A DNA stretch of 64,000 bases from Pogona vitticeps (lineage: Eukaryota > Chordata > Lepidosauria > Squamata > Agamidae), in contig NC_135785.1 in the NCBI RefSeq assembly GCF_051106095.1, positions 210,867,045 to 210,931,044 of the forward strand. The letters run 5' to 3'. Positions 22,045 to 37,558 of this stretch are shown piece after piece. Below the pieces are notes generated by a model. That model ran no database searches. It was given only the letters and a program-made list of their open reading frames with translations, and had not been told where the DNA came from. The translations under genes were made by a program, and so were the position numbers. Within the stretch, counting starts at the first letter, position 1; each line of letters begins with the position of its first letter.

Positions 22045-22045
<1 letters not shown>

Positions 22046-22790
22046 TTATTGTCATTGTAAGTATATACACAGTATACACATACAACAAAATTCACAGACA
22101 CCCAGAGACCAGACACATGCACACACATAAAATTCGCCAAATACTCCCCACCCACTAAAAGTCCCCCACTAAAAATACAGACATCTACACCGCAGGCCAA
22201 GTAACACAGTCCAACTAATTATTCACTACTGGTGGTCTTTAAGCTCATTATTAATTGCAATTATAGCTCTGGGATAAAAACTATTCAGAAAACGTGTGGT
22301 CCGAGTCTTAATTGTTCTATATCTTCTGCCAGACGGTAACAGTTCAAAAAAGTTATAAGCAGGATGGGAAGAGTCTCTCAGGATGCTGTGTGACTTCCTC
22401 AGACAGCGGGATGTGAAGATGTCATCCAGGGTTGGTAGCTGGAGCCCGATGATATTCTGGGCAATTTTAATGTTTCTCTGAAGAGCTTTTTTGTCCGCTA
22501 CAGAGCTACTCCCAAACCATGTCAGAATGCCATAGGTTAGGACACTCTCAATGGTGCTACGACAGTATGACATAAGTAAATGCTGAGATAAATTTAACTT
22601 CCCGAGCATTCTCAGGAAATACAGCCTCTTCTGTGCCTTCTTCATTAGCATGTTGGCATTTATAGTCCATGAGAGGTCCTCTGAGATGTAAGTACCCAGA
22701 AATTTAAAACTACCAACTCTCTCCACTTCCTCACCGTTTATGTACAGTGGTAAATGTACATTTCTCTTCCTCCTAAAATCAGTGTACCCT
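22045..22790 (-). mobile_element. L2/CR1-group LINE, 3' end with C-terminal RT region
   Basis: The minus-strand frame open through 22226-22975 encodes FKFLGTYISEDLSW, RSTIESVLTYGILTWFGSSS, DIFTSRCLRKSHSILRDSSH and LPSGRRYRTIKTRTTRFLNS. This is the conserved region after the reverse transcriptase palm of L2-like LINEs. The 3' end reads CAATGACAATAAA followed by the ATT repeat. The copy is 5'-truncated near 22790, where homology fades. The frame is uninterrupted over about 180 residues, so the insertion is young. Confidence 0.8.
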
Positions 22791-22979
22791 GATTCTAGCA
22801 TGATTGTTGCTTTTAAGGCCAGCCCGTGTCCTCTTCCCCCATGCAAAAGTTCATGCAATTTTTTTGAGCTACAAGATGCTGAGCAGCAGAGTGTGTGACC
22901 AACCAAGGCAATTTCAGTGTTAGAAACAGGTCTAAACATTGATTGAAAATCAGTTCTGTCTAAGAAAGCCTTCATCTAG

Positions 22980-25250
22980 TCCACTCTCCTTCCCCAAGAG
23001 AAAAACATTTCCTGCTTGCCCATAATCATTATGTCCTTTTCAATCCAGTGGAAGTGCCTTGAGCAGTAGCTGCACACTTTTAAGGAGGCTGTGGCTGTTG
23101 CTTCCTGAACCCGGCTCCTTAACAGATGCAATTAGTGACAAAAGATAAGGGGCTTTCTGTGCATTCGCTGGCTGTCTCATCTCCTGAGATAACAGAAAGA
23201 AAGCAGTTTATAGAAGACATTAGAATTATTATACAGTAATCTGATTCAAAAACAACAGACAAACAACAAATAGTTGTCAGTGAAACTATACTATGTCGCA
23301 ACATATTATACACAGCTTGGGGTGAGTTTTAATTTATTATTTCAAGTGGCCTTAGTAGCTGATACTAATGTATTTTGCCAAACCTGACCTCATTCCATCC
23401 TAACAATTTGGAGGCCTAATTCCTCCTGTCTTTTTTCATCTCTCCTTAGCCAGTTTTAGAAGAAGGTTGTCTCACCTTGGCAAAACAATAATGATACAAA
23501 GGAAGGAAGGAAGGAAAGAAAGGCCTTATTGTGATATATGTCTTTTTGGGTTTTGGCTGGTTTTCTACTTTCGTTTTAAAAAGCAATGGCTGTGTTCAAA
23601 TGCTGAAGAATCATACTCATTTACATGATTCTGCACTAGGCAAAACAAATGTAAGCAAGATAAGGACCTCCACCTATAACCTCTGCATGCAGAAAAATTG
23701 GGGAGCAGTGTGCTTGCTTTGATCCTCCTCCTCCTAGCAAGTAGGACTGCCAGATCAGGAGTCTCGTATTCCCTAAGATCTCAGTGCCAAAACCTGAGAC
23801 CATGGGACAAGTCTCTGTGTTATCAAAAGAGGTGGGCCAGGCAAGCGTTGGGAAGGAAACTAACTCAACATGCACATGCACACTTGAGTGTTGAGTGAGC
23901 CCTGGCACTAACTAGGAAAAGCTGAAGATCAGTGGGATTAAAACTACCTCAGGCCCAAACATGCTTGCTTCTCACCCCAAGATCTATCTCCTTGACCAGG
24001 AGAACATAGTCATTCCCTGTGCTAGCAAGCAGAGACCTGGCAACCCTACCTGCAGTAGAGAGCCTTCACAAGTTGTGGAGAATCGGGGAGACAAATCCTG
24101 GGTTCTTCAGATTCAGCAGACGTAGAGAACACAGTGGGGCTGGGGTGGTAGTGGAGATGCTGCTGCATCCCTGTTTTGTGTGCTATTTGTTATGGTTGAA
24201 GGATCAAGCAAGCGTTATATAAAAGGAATTCCTTTATTTAAAACCACCTTGTTTTCAACTCCTGGCTCTCTCTGTTCGTCCTGTACTGAGTTACTCTCTG
24301 GTTAACAGCTCTCCTAATCTGTGCCTTCCCTTGCCATTTTATCCTAATTGCTATTGTCCTAATCCTTTTACACAGTTCCACATACATTGCAATAGTCCTC
24401 CCTCCCTCTCTTCATGCGTAGAGATTATAGGCAGTTAACACCCCCCCAACAGAACATGGGGTGTTATTTTCTGAACTATGACCCCCAGCATGTCTCAGCA
24501 AGCATAACCATATTAGCTATATTCGCTCCAGTATTCTGGGCTGGGTAGTAGAAAAAGTAACCTCCAAAGTTCTAGTTTGAGATCTTAAATGGGGATATCT
24601 TGTTCTTTAGTTATTGGACCAGACAGAAAGCACATCAGTAGGCAGATTAGTTTCACTGTGACTTAACTGCTAGATAATGTTAAACTGCTGTTTTGTGGGC
24701 ATCTAATCCCGATAAATCTGCTTTTCAGATCAGCAGTCCACCTCCCATTTAATCTGTACTGTACTGTGAAGTGGTGCAAACATAGTGTGTCACTCTCTTC
24801 CACAACTTAATTTGGTCTTCCACCTCCACCCTTGATGTATTAATTATAAGACTGAATCAGTATTTCTATGATTTAAATATGCACATGAGGCAAAGTATGA
24901 CCTCCAGAAAGACAAGTACTCACTTGATAACAAGTCCAGTTAGAGTTTATAAAGCAACAAATAATGGTGTGTGTCATTTTGCTGTTTCTTCATTATGCAG
25001 ATTGAAAGTACCCTGAAATTGTTGTCTCATATATCAAACTGCTAATTAGCAAATTATTACCTGCTGCAAGCTCTTGAACTAATAGAACCCAGCTGTCATG
25101 TATTGCAGAAGTTAATCAGAATAAACCCATGATAACTCACAAGCGCCGTAAAATAAATCAAAGTAGAACTAGCAAAATGATGTGTTGCAGAAATTCAACC
25201 ATTTTAAAATTCCTCCTGAGTTTAAGTTTTATTTAATTTCTTTCCAGGGT
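22980..25250. other. Intergenic sequence, few recognisable elements
   Basis: No exon was identified. A possible degraded LTR-like stretch lies at about 24188-24450 (minus strand, TGTT..AACA ends, AATAAAGG), but no matching target duplication was found. A short GAAGG repeat sits at 23500-23520. Confidence 0.35.
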
Positions 25251-25254
25251 GACT

Positions 25255-25420
25255 GGATAACACGGTAGGTTAGGTACCTGGATGCAGAGTCTGAGGTTGT
25301 ATGTTCAGTTTCCCACTGTGAATTTCTGAAAAGTCAGTCTGTATGGCCCTGGGTAAGCTACACAGTCCCGGGGGGGGGAGGAGAAGAGCGTAATGGCACA
25401 CCATTTCTGAGTACTCTCTA
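25255..25420 (+). repeat. Old tRNA-type SINE fragment
   Basis: It has GGTTAGGTACCTGGATGCAG near a box A position, then GGTTGTATGTTCAGTTTCCC at the box B position, and a tail with ACCATTTCTGAGTACTCTCT that leads straight into the microsatellite. Similar sequences lie at 29855-30035 and 57810-57985. Confidence 0.55.
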
Positions 25421-25423
25421 CTA

Positions 25424-28020
<2,597 letters not shown>

Positions 28021-28028
28021 AAGTAGTG

Positions 28029-28164
28029 CAGTGGTTCTTAACCTTTGTTACTCGGATGTTTTTGAACTGCAACTCCCAGAAACCCCAGCCAGCACATTTG
28101 GTGGTGAAGGCTTCTGGGAGTTGCAGTCCAAAACTCCTGAGTAACCCAAGGTTAAGAACCAGTG
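28029..28164. mobile_element. hAT-type MITE with 8-bp target duplication
   Basis: The ends CAGTGGTTCTTAACC and, complemented, CACTGGTTCTTAACC are inverted. AAGTAGTG flanks it at 28021-28028 and 28165-28172. It is 136 bp and noncoding, with the GGGAGTTGCAGTCCAAAACT hairpin core typical of hAT/Charlie-like MITEs. Confidence 0.85.
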
Positions 28165-28521
28165 AAGTAGTGGATGTCAGGATCCTTGGTTTCAGGCTGT
28201 AGGGTAACAGATCATCTGATCTGTTATATCTGATCTGTTATATATCTTCCCTATCTGTAACACTGATCCAGCGTTATTCCATTTTGGGTAAAAAAATAAA
28301 ACAAATATTTAAAAAATGCAATGGACTGTGAAAAATCACTTAAACCCCTTCTTGCCTGCCTGCTCTTTCTCTCTTCATCGAGGGAAGTGCAGCAGCTGGG
28401 GCAGCTGCCTTCTGGCTGAGAAAGGAGGGAGGACCAAGGCAGAACCTACATTCCTGAAGTGAGAAGAGAAAAGAAATGAAGGCGGTGGCAGCAGTGGCAG
28501 CAATACAGGTACCTCTGCTGC

Positions 28522-28524
<3 letters not shown>

Positions 28525-28557
<33 letters not shown>

Positions 28558-28577
28558 ACTCACTCACTCACTCACTC
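28525..28577. repeat. (CT)n then (CACT)n microsatellite
   Basis: A CT run changes to CACT repeats at about 28553. The open frames over it are artefacts. Confidence 0.95.
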
Positions 28578-28781
28578 CCCCAATGGCAGCCAAACTATTG
28601 TTTTATCCAGTCTCTGTCAAGACATTGGTTTCGCCCTCCTTAACAGCTTGGCAGACACTGAGCAAGCTGGTGTGCATCTTCGTATGGTTTCTTGCAAGTT
28701 CCTTCTCCAGGTGTGCATGTAAGTTGCTTCTCTCTCCCAGCTTTATTTTTGAACCTGGGATGAAGGGGAAGCAACTGAACG

Positions 28782-28782
<1 letters not shown>

Positions 28783-28830
<48 letters not shown>
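28783..28830. repeat. (CT)n microsatellite
   Basis: An uninterrupted CT dinucleotide run of about 24 units. Confidence 0.95.
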
Positions 28831-28834
<4 letters not shown>

Positions 28835-29854
28835 AAGTTAAAGACGGCAGACACTGAAAAATCACAACCTTGGAGCCCCATGATACCAATTCATTTATAA
28901 ATGCAACCATTTTAAAGGCCTGTGAACCCCCTTGACCAATACACAATGCAGCTTAGGAGACATCCTTCAGTTTCAAGAGACTATGGTAACGTGCTCTGAA
29001 TAGTCTTGGAACAGCATCTAGTGTAGCTGAGAAGGCCAATTTGAGAGTGGCAATCCCTTCCACAATGCAGTTTACTACCAGATTAAAAGGTGTCCCAAGA
29101 GGACATGCACATTGACCCCCCCCCCCCAACTACATGACTTTAAACAAACCTCAAAACCTCTGATCCAGCTTCCAATTCATTTCACAAGTGTAACTGAGCC
29201 CTCTGTCAATTATAATTTCTGCTGGAACTCTGCTTCACAGCCCAGTTTCTACTCTTTCTTACCTCTTTCAGTCACCCTGAGTAGATACTTTTAGGAACAG
29301 AAAGAAGAGCTCAAAGTTCACTTTATGATTAGCATGCATCTAATTTTAAAAGGGTCAAAATGACTATCCTAGACATTGTCTAGTCATTTCTTCCAGTCTC
29401 CCATATATCTTGCTGAATCATTCTGAACACTTGCTTATTCTTGCAGATAACATATAATGAGACCTCTTACCAAATCTGAAATACGAATTAAATGTAAAAC
29501 ATTATTACAGGTGTTCAAGGCAGTAATATTCCAAATATTCCAATTTCAAATAATTTTTCTTTGGCCTATAAACACTGTTAGAAAAGTATTTTAGACTTAA
29601 ATGTAAACTTTCTTTGCTATAGACTACTAAACATAAATTAGACATGCCCTAAGGGAAACTGCTTCTGTTTGTTTAATTCTTTTGCACTGAAGTGGGACAT
29701 TTTAGTTAGTCTGGAATCTGGATTATGTTTTCTTGCAGAACCTGAACAGAAGCAGACCTATAGTGTGGTCATTGTGAACCACACAATTATAGCTGATTTC
29801 CCCACATTTCAGCCACGTGCTATATGTAGTTTTGTTCCCACAGTTGACTTGATA
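28831..29854. other. Intergenic sequence, no feature seen
   Basis: AT-rich with a C11 run at 29118. No gene or defined repeat was recognised. Confidence 0.35.
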
Positions 29855-30035
29855 ATTCAGTGAGTTGGGTACCTGGTTGCAGGGTTGTGGAGTTTGATTC
29901 TCCAGTAGGCTCACTGAGATAAAACCCAAATCCAAGAGCGTCCCCTGAAGAAAGGAACAGTAAACCACTTCTGACTATTTTATATCTAGAAAACCTCAGA
30001 AGTCAGAATCAACTTAATGGCACTTAAGTATTATT
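29855..30035 (+). repeat. Old tRNA-type SINE
   Basis: GAGTTGGGTACCTGGTTGCA, GGAGTTTGATTCTCCAG (box B-like) and a tail with AGTAAACCACTTCTGACTAT, CCTCAGAAGTCAGAATCAAC and TTAATGGCACTTAAGTATTA match the family at 57810-57985. Confidence 0.6.
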
Positions 30036-31009
30036 ATAAACATTTGCAACAAATGCTTATAGGGGAACAAATCTTTTGACTTTTTGTAACTGAGGTAAAT
30101 TTGGTGCCAGGAAAGTTGTTGTCCCTGCCCCCTATGTTTTTGCTCTTTTTCAGCAAACCATGTAGCAGATGGCATGTGCTCCTTCTCACAGGGTCAACAG
30201 CTGGTGCATAAGGAGTTAATAGGATTCAGGAAGTACCCCATGATGCAGAAATTGCAGATTTTATCTGATTTTATTTTGCTTTTATGCCAACTTGTCTTTC
30301 TTGGCACTATGTATTTAGATGGATTCCCTTAAGTCTGCACTCACAAACACTCCTCTAGACACGGGGATTTTATATACAGTACTCTGCAGAATACTGAAGT
30401 CTGCATTGGGGTCAGAAAATATGTCACAATTCGCACAACATTACTTTTTAATCCAAGTGCAAGATTCAACAATATCCTCTTCTAATAGAGCTGTCCAAGC
30501 CACATTCTGTTTGGTTCCTAAATGTTCACCAAACCTCAGGGACAGCTTTTCAGTGGCACACAATGGACTTGATAAAATTCCATGAAAAGTAGATGCACCA
30601 ACACGGACTAGTAGATTTTGCTCACCAACACAAAGCCATCATTGGATACATCCCATTGCATCCATGCCGTCCCATATATGTCAACTCAGAATAAATTCCA
30701 CTGTTTTATTCAGTGTGGCTTACTCCTAGGTGAATCAGCAGGTGACTGAAGTCACTGTTTACTAATGTTCAAGCATGTAAGACCAATGTTCCATATAGCT
30801 CAATATTCCACTTGGCAGCAACTCCATACCACAGGAAAGGTTACCAAAAAACAAGGCTCATTTCATTATTTCCCAGTGGGTGGCAAAAAGAAATGTAGGT
30901 CAACATGGCCCAAAAGGTGTGTATGCATTGATGTGATTACTTTTATAAGAGGTCAGCACAGAATTCATGGTGTCTACTGTCACTTCCTGGGGGTAATGAG
31001 GACGCAACC

Positions 31010-31750
31010 CTAACTCCCTTCCCTCCTCCTCCTCCTCCTCTGCCCAGAGGGGGGTCCCCAGCAGCCCGATCACCCCCTTCCCACCCCCTTCTCCGGCCTG
31101 GCTGCAACTGAACCTTGGTGGATCGTGGCCAGCGACGGACCCCAGCCAGCAGCGTACGGCACCCAAGGTAGTGGCGGGGCCGGCCATGGCAGAGGGCAAG
31201 GCCGGGGCGAGTGGCTGGAGCACCGCAGCCAGGAGGAACCTCTCCTTCCAGTGCCTGGAGAGGTAGATCACGGCGGAGGGGGGAGGGTGCGGATATGATG
31301 GCAGCCTAGGCCAGGCTCAGCCTCCTGATGCTGGGATGCCACCCCATGCCCCAACCCCAGAGGAGCCCATTGGGCAGCAGCAGCGCTCGCCTGGCTGCAC
31401 AGCTTCCTTCAGTGGCACTTCCGTGCTCACCGGCTGGGCCTGGCAGAGCCTCTTGCCCTTCGTGTGTCATCTGTCATGCTGCTTCAATGGTGCCAAAGCA
31501 CCAGAGCCGGTGCCAAAGCGGGAGGCAGTGTCAGGTGCTCCCGGAGGGCCAGCCACCTGCTGATCTTTGACGGCCACCCAGGAGCAGTCCACCAGCGGAG
31601 AAAGGGAGCTGCCCCTGCGGGGCCAAGGACTGAGCGCGGCCACGGCAGTGAGGCTTTGGCAGCAGCACTTGACTGGCCGTGTGTGACCAAGATCCTCCTT
31701 TCAAATCAAGGGGGTAATGTGAGCTTATATAAATGTTTTAGGGGGTAAAA
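31010..31750. other. Unexplained GC-rich island (about 0.74 kb)
   Basis: An abrupt GC-rich block of CCTCCT runs, GGCAGCAGCAGCGCTCGCC and many CpGs lies in AT-rich intergenic DNA. Open frames exist on both strands (up to 123 codons on the minus strand at 30900-31271) but none matches a family I know. GGGGGTAATG occurs near both edges (30989 and 31708) in the same orientation. It could be a transposon core, a retrocopy or a promoter island. Confidence 0.5.
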
Positions 31751-32205
31751 GGTAAAAAAGTTCCTTGACCCCTGCTGTAGAAGCTGCCCTTTCATTAGAG
31801 GTGCCCTTTCAAAACTCCACACAACTGTATGTAACCTTCTGCATGTTTAAAACTCAGCTTGGAGAAGAATGGTTGCTGAATGAAATTCTTTGTGGCAAAT
31901 AAGAGGAACACAGCATCTAGCCATAAAGCATCTGTTTGGGGTCTTCAGTTACATCACTGTTAAAACTGCATGCTGCTTTGACAAAATGTGTAGAAAAGTA
32001 AAACAGCTGGGGGAAGTAGTGAGAGGCATGTAAAATTCTTACATGCATGGCTGTACGATACATGAATATATTGGTCTGAATCCAACAGTAGTCCCAACTG
32101 GAGTAGGTACATTGAGTCAATGGAATTTACATAAATGCTGATTCACTAGTCAACAACTACAGCAAGGGGCGGGAATCTAGTTTGGTCAGAACTAGTGGTT
32201 GGCTT

Positions 32206-32545
32206 TGTGGTGGCGCTGCGGGCTAAACCGCAGAAGCCTGTGCTGCAGGGTCAGAAGCCCAAGCAGTCGTAAGATCGAATCCACACGACGGAGTGAGCTC
32301 CTGTTGCTTTGTCCCAGCTCCCGCCAACCTAGCGGTTCGAAAGCAAGCAAATGCAAGTAGATAAATAGGGACCACCTCGGTGGGAATGTAACAGCGTTCC
32401 GTGTCTAAGTCGCACTGGCCATGTGACCACGGAAGATTGTCTTCGGACAAAATGCTGGCTCTATGGCTTTGAAACGGGGATGAGCACTGCCCCCTAGAGT
32501 CGAACAAGACTGGACAAAAATTGTCAAGGGGAACCTTTACCTTTA
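32206..32545 (+). repeat. Sauria-type SINE, near full length
   Basis: It begins GTGGCGCTGCGGGCTAAACC, has GATCGAATCCACACGACGGA at box B, a body with GTCCCAGCTCCCGCCAACCT and GGGACCACCTCGGTGGGAAT, and ends GGGGAACCTTTACCTTTA. This is the known Sauria SINE layout: a tRNA-like head and a tail shared with BovB LINEs. Confidence 0.9.
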
Positions 32546-34290
32546 GGTCAATGCAATTTACACAAGTGATGACTTAACAATTCTCTTTCATTTAGTGGAT
32601 CTATTTCAGTTGGAACTACTAATTGGATTTAGCCCTGTTGTGCATTACGCATGGAGTTTGAGTTTGTTTATATTCACTTACATTTCTCAACAGGGATTCC
32701 TCTGCGCATTTTTACCTTGTTTAAACATACAGGATTCACATGAAAGATTCCAACAGAATTGTGTGTTATGTTGTACAGTTAACTGAAATAATGAAATTTT
32801 CTCAACATTAATAGCAGTAATTAAAACTTCTTTCCAGTGTGTGACTGCCTAAATTCTCTTTACATCTTTGACTTGCTTTTTGTGCCTTATGTTCCTAAAT
32901 TGTCTCAATGTTCCATAAAGATTATGGAAGCAATCATTAAATTTCTTGACTCAGACTGAACAAGTATCTTTGAGAGATCTACTTCTAAAACAGAGGTGTA
33001 TGGATTGCAAACCCCCTGAGTACACACATTTTCTGTGAGTGAATCATTCTGTAACACAAAAAGAGTTAATCCCACATAGTAAACTACTCCTTTCTGCATG
33101 AAAGAGCATAATGCATCACTGAACAAAGAACAAGCAGCCACCAGTGTAACCATATAATTGTATACAGTAGAAAGTTGTGTTGCCTCACTTGCCCATCAAA
33201 TGTTGAATGCAAAAGCAGCTGTGTTCATCTGTAAATAAAGCCAGAAGCTGAAATCCTGTATCAGGCTAGAATGAGTTGCTATTTGCCCCTGCACTTTCTC
33301 ATTCCTCTTTCCCTTTTGTACCATCTCCAAGAGGCATTGACCCCCAAAGTTTGCACAAAGTGTTGTGCCTTTTTTTCCAAGCTGGCCTAATAAAGGTGTC
33401 CTGTTATCGAATTTGGATTTTGAACTTTGTCCACCATAGGCATGTACTGTATTTCAGAAAAAAATTAAAATTAGTGGTAACAGTGACTATCTCAAAAGAA
33501 AATTTAAGGTATGTATTTTTAACTATGTACAAGATATTAAATATTTAATTATGCTTTTAGATAATATAGCATTGCATCAAGTATTGCAGGATCTCCTATA
33601 GAGCGTACAAAATTTAAACTGATTCCAGATGAGGCTTTAAGGTGCAACAACTTCACCTGTTTCATAGACATTTACAGGAGTCACATAATGTGAGTACGCT
33701 TCACATAATCCATTCCATGCACATCTTTGTTGAAAATAGTAAAGTTTAGGATCAACTTACATCCAAGGCTGTCAGCCAACTTCACCTTTCCCTATGAGCT
33801 GTCATTTGGAGGTACATATATGCCCTATGGCTAGCAATGCACTTTCTGTTCCACACAGCAGGCATCACACCAACATCTATTTCTATTTTTATTTTTTAAC
33901 AAAAAGCTACAGGGAATATATCAACAAATGAAATACACACAAAGCAGGCTGCCAAGTCCATCCTTCATTGCAATTCATTAATCATTTAATTTTTATTTTT
34001 AATCTCGTCCCTCGCTAAACTTCAGGGAAAATATTAATATACAAACACACAATCCATTAGTCAAAAGGATTTAAATTAAGTTACCTGTAAATAAATCTGC
34101 CAGCACATCTTTTCAGGTATCTTTTTTGGTGATACCAAAGGAAAGGCACAAAGGTGAGTACAACCAAAGCTTGGAAAAGATACATTTTGGACTGTAATTG
34201 ATAGAATCCCCCTGCTGCATCCACATGGATAACATTGGCAGGGGTATGGTGGGAACTGAAGCCAAAATTCTCAAGTCTCTGACAGGTATA
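32546..34290. other. Intergenic sequence, no feature seen
   Basis: AT-rich sequence. Minus- and plus-strand frames of 60-90 codons have no recognisable motif. Confidence 0.35.
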
Positions 34291-34294
34291 CGTA

Positions 34295-34710
34295 CAGTGG
34301 TGCCCCGCATAGCGATGTTAATCCGTTCCGGATTAATTGTTGCTATGCAAAAACATCGCTAAACGGAACGTAAAAAGTCATTTAATGCGTTCCTATGGCT
34401 CCAAAACTCACAGTTCAGCGATGTTCCTCCATAGCGCTGCCATTTTTGCGGCCTCGGTAAGCGAGGGCAGGGCGCAAAAACACTTGCAGTGGCCATTTTG
34501 GGCACCCGGTGGCCATTTTGGAACCGCCAATCGGCTGTTTAAAAAACCATTGCAATGCGAAGATCGGTAAGCGAAACGCTTACCGATCATCGCAATGCGA
34601 TGTTTTGCCTATACAGAACATCGCAATGCGATCGCATTAGCGATCTAAAAAATTAGATCGCTATGCAAATTCGTCGTTAAACAGTGCGCTTGTTATGCGA
34701 GGCACCACTG
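34295..34710. mobile_element. Tigger-like MITE (416 bp)
   Basis: The ends CAGTGGTGCCCCGCATAGCG and complemented CAGTGGTGCCTCGCATAACA are inverted and flanked by TA on both sides. The interior has CpG-rich GGCGCAAAAACACTTG and GGCCATTTTGGAACCG motifs shared with the copies at 45001, 52170 and 56546. Confidence 0.9.
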
Positions 34711-34712
34711 TA

Positions 34713-36878
34713 TGTATGAATGTATGTGTGTATGTATGAACTGATGCTCCATGAAAAAGAACAGTTATTCTGACATTGTTTTTGGTCACTTCAGGGTCTG
34801 GAATATAGAATAGTAAATTTTTTAAAAAGCAAAAATGGTATAAAAAGAGCGGTCAGATTTCAGTACAGTGGAATATCTGAGAAGGAAATCAACAGCACAG
34901 TCAGCCTCAGTGGCATAACTCAACGGGGGGGGGGATCTCTCTTTCAACAAAGCACAGGAATCTAATTACAGATAACTCTGTCTCCAGAATGGGAACTCTG
35001 CAGCATGTGGTATTAAGGAGGCTAAGGGTGTATAGAAAATTCTGTTTTATAACTACAAAAAAAGTTCTTAAAATGGTTGTGGTACAGCTGGTTTCTTACT
35101 TGAGCCCAAATTTTATCTGTTACAAACCGTAGCAGGCCACTCTTTGGCATGTTAAACATCGTAGGAAATGCTTGTTTAACCTCAATCTGGCAAGGCAACA
35201 CTTTGAAAAGGGTATCACTTTATTGTACTGGTTTTCTTTTTGTTTCAAAATCTAAATGACAGAGCTGGTGATAACAGATCAGTAGGCATCCTGTTAAAGT
35301 AATTTTTGAGTGAAACTCTTCACATCTTAGTTATTCAGTGGCTGTTTAATTTATAGCAACCAATGAATCTTAGAAGAATATACTCTTGAACCCAGATTTC
35401 TAACTTTTTACGTGGTATATGTATGACACATAGTTATCTTTATACATCATTTTATTAAGTGTGTCAGCAAGATTTACAGAGCACGCTATTCTGAGAAGTC
35501 ATATTTATCTAAAAATTGATTTCATGAGATTAAAAAGATAGCACCAAATTTTGCAGCACAAAAGGCATACATTGCTAAGTGCAATTCAACATTGTACAGT
35601 ATTTGGCTAAAATTGAAATAAAAGAGCACCACTGAAGATAGATTTTTGAACTTGTGTGCCCATCCATAGTTGACACAACTTTCATATAGTCACACATTTT
35701 CACGTCTAAGTAGTCTTAAGGCAAATCTTTAAACAACACATTTTTAAATATCTGGAAGGTAAAATAGCAATTATAACAAATGTAGGCTACTTTACCATCT
35801 TGTCTCAAAATCTAAAATAAAATGAAAACATACACAGTCCTTCATTTGCTCCGTAATGAGATTCATGCGATACATACTGTTTCTTCAATTTTATACCACT
35901 GTTATGTCACCCATTCTGTATGCGTTGTCATACTACAACAGAGAAAACATTAACAATCAATAAGGAACAGTATATTTAAGTATAAATAATCATTCTTAAT
36001 TGGAAAATAAACTATTAATTTTGAACTGTAACTGTTGTGGCTGGATAACTGGATGCATCATTCAAAATTTAAACACAAAGAATTTATATTCTGTAGATTG
36101 TCCCTTCATCAAATTGAGCTTATACAAAAGAGAAATAATTGAATTAGTTGCTATAAAAATTCCTCTATTTTCTCTTGCAGCAGACCAAACTGAGTTCAGA
36201 AATACAAAAATGCAATCTTATTTTTGTAACCTTATATTATGGACATGCATATGAATTATTTCAGATTTCATTTTTAAAAGTATCACACTGTCACTCTTAG
36301 AGCCAATTCATGTTATAAAACTAGTCAACATTGCAGAATTGCTTGCACATCTGAATTCCATTTGTAAATTAAATATTGAAATATTTCTTCGTTTCTTGAT
36401 ATTTTACAAAGTGATTTACTTATAACTCACACTAATTCCATATTCATGTTATTTTAAATTAGTTACACGAATCATTATCATAGTCATTGTTTTTTAAATA
36501 ATAGCAACCAGTGTTACAGGCTTCAGGAAAAAAGTGCCAGGAGTAGCTCTCATGCCTGAAAACTACAGAGATTCATCACAATGACTTGCATCAAGGTCAG
36601 AGGGCTATTGTGAAGGAAGCAGAAGACCTAAGTTATGTTCTTCTATTTCTACAAGCTCTAAGACACAAAATCATTTGATGTGGGCTCTTATTTATGAATT
36701 CCACTTTTTAAAAACTGTATCTTCAACTAGGGATTCATCAAGGAGTATTCCCAAGGAATTAGTTTAGAATACAGTTCGCTAGCGTCAAGAGAGACACAAT
36801 CTTCAGCATTCCTCATGCTTTCTGAAACATCCGATTCCACTTCCTTCACTGTTATAGAGGATTTCCACTGTCCAGAAC
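34713..36878. other. Intergenic sequence, no feature seen
   Basis: Repeat-poor, AT-rich sequence. A G9 run occurs at 34925. No exon-like open segment was found on either strand. Confidence 0.35.
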
Positions 36879-37313
36879 TGTCGGAGTCACGAACTTAGGA
36901 GGCTGATGGGCTTTGTGGTGATCACCAGATAATTAGGATAGCATAGAGTCTCTTAGAAATAGAGGTTAAAGAAGTCAGCCACACAACAGGGATGTCTGCC
37001 AGCAGTGCTCCTGGTTGGTGACTAGTCAAGGAAGCAGAATGAGAAGACAGATCTCCCAAGGATCTCTGCCCAACGAATTCTGCCCTGCCCCCAGGAGGAC
37101 TGTGGTTTTATTAACATTACAAGCTCACAGATAGTGACAGTATACAGATAGGTTACAGGATTCAGATAAGCTCTCTATCACTATGAGAAAGAGGAAGAAT
37201 GGTGGTAACTCCTCCTCTCAGAAGCAGCTATGACATCATCCAGGGGAGTTTTCTCTACACTGAAGAATTAGCCAACAGCTTAGCAAATTTGGGGAAAAGC
37301 ATTCCCCCACACA
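36879..37313 (-). mobile_element. Solo LTR of a retrovirus-like element (fossil)
   Basis: On the minus strand it begins TGTGTGGGGGAATGC and ends GTGACTCCGACA, so TG..CA. The 4-bp repeat GAAC flanks it (36875-36878 and 37314-37317). A polyadenylation signal, AATAAA within TTAATAAAACC, lies mid-element, as expected for an LTR. It is 435 bp with no internal region. The family is unassigned. Confidence 0.6.
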
Positions 37314-37558
37314 GAACAGATTATCAAAAAAATACTGAGGAAAGCAGAGGGAAGGGAGAAATCGGTGCCCTCCTCCCATGTTCATGCCCTGTGCCCATGT
37401 GGAAGCTCTGGCTTTCAAAATTCTCCAGGGGACTGAAGTAGCTCTTTTATCTGAGAGAGGATTTTGGTGGATCCAACCCAAGATTTTTATCTCTCATTTT
37501 CAATGCCAGTGTGGTTTTATGTCTTATATTAGGGTTGGACTCCAATGATCCTTTAGAT

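Noticed and set aside
24188-24450. Possible LTR on the minus strand with TGTT..AACA ends and AATAAAGG
   Set aside because: No matching target duplication and no relative in the window; too weak to list as an element.
30900-31271. 123-codon minus-strand frame overlapping the GC-rich island
   Set aside because: Composition-driven frame with acidic and Gly-rich runs; no recognised family, though the island itself is reported as a finding.
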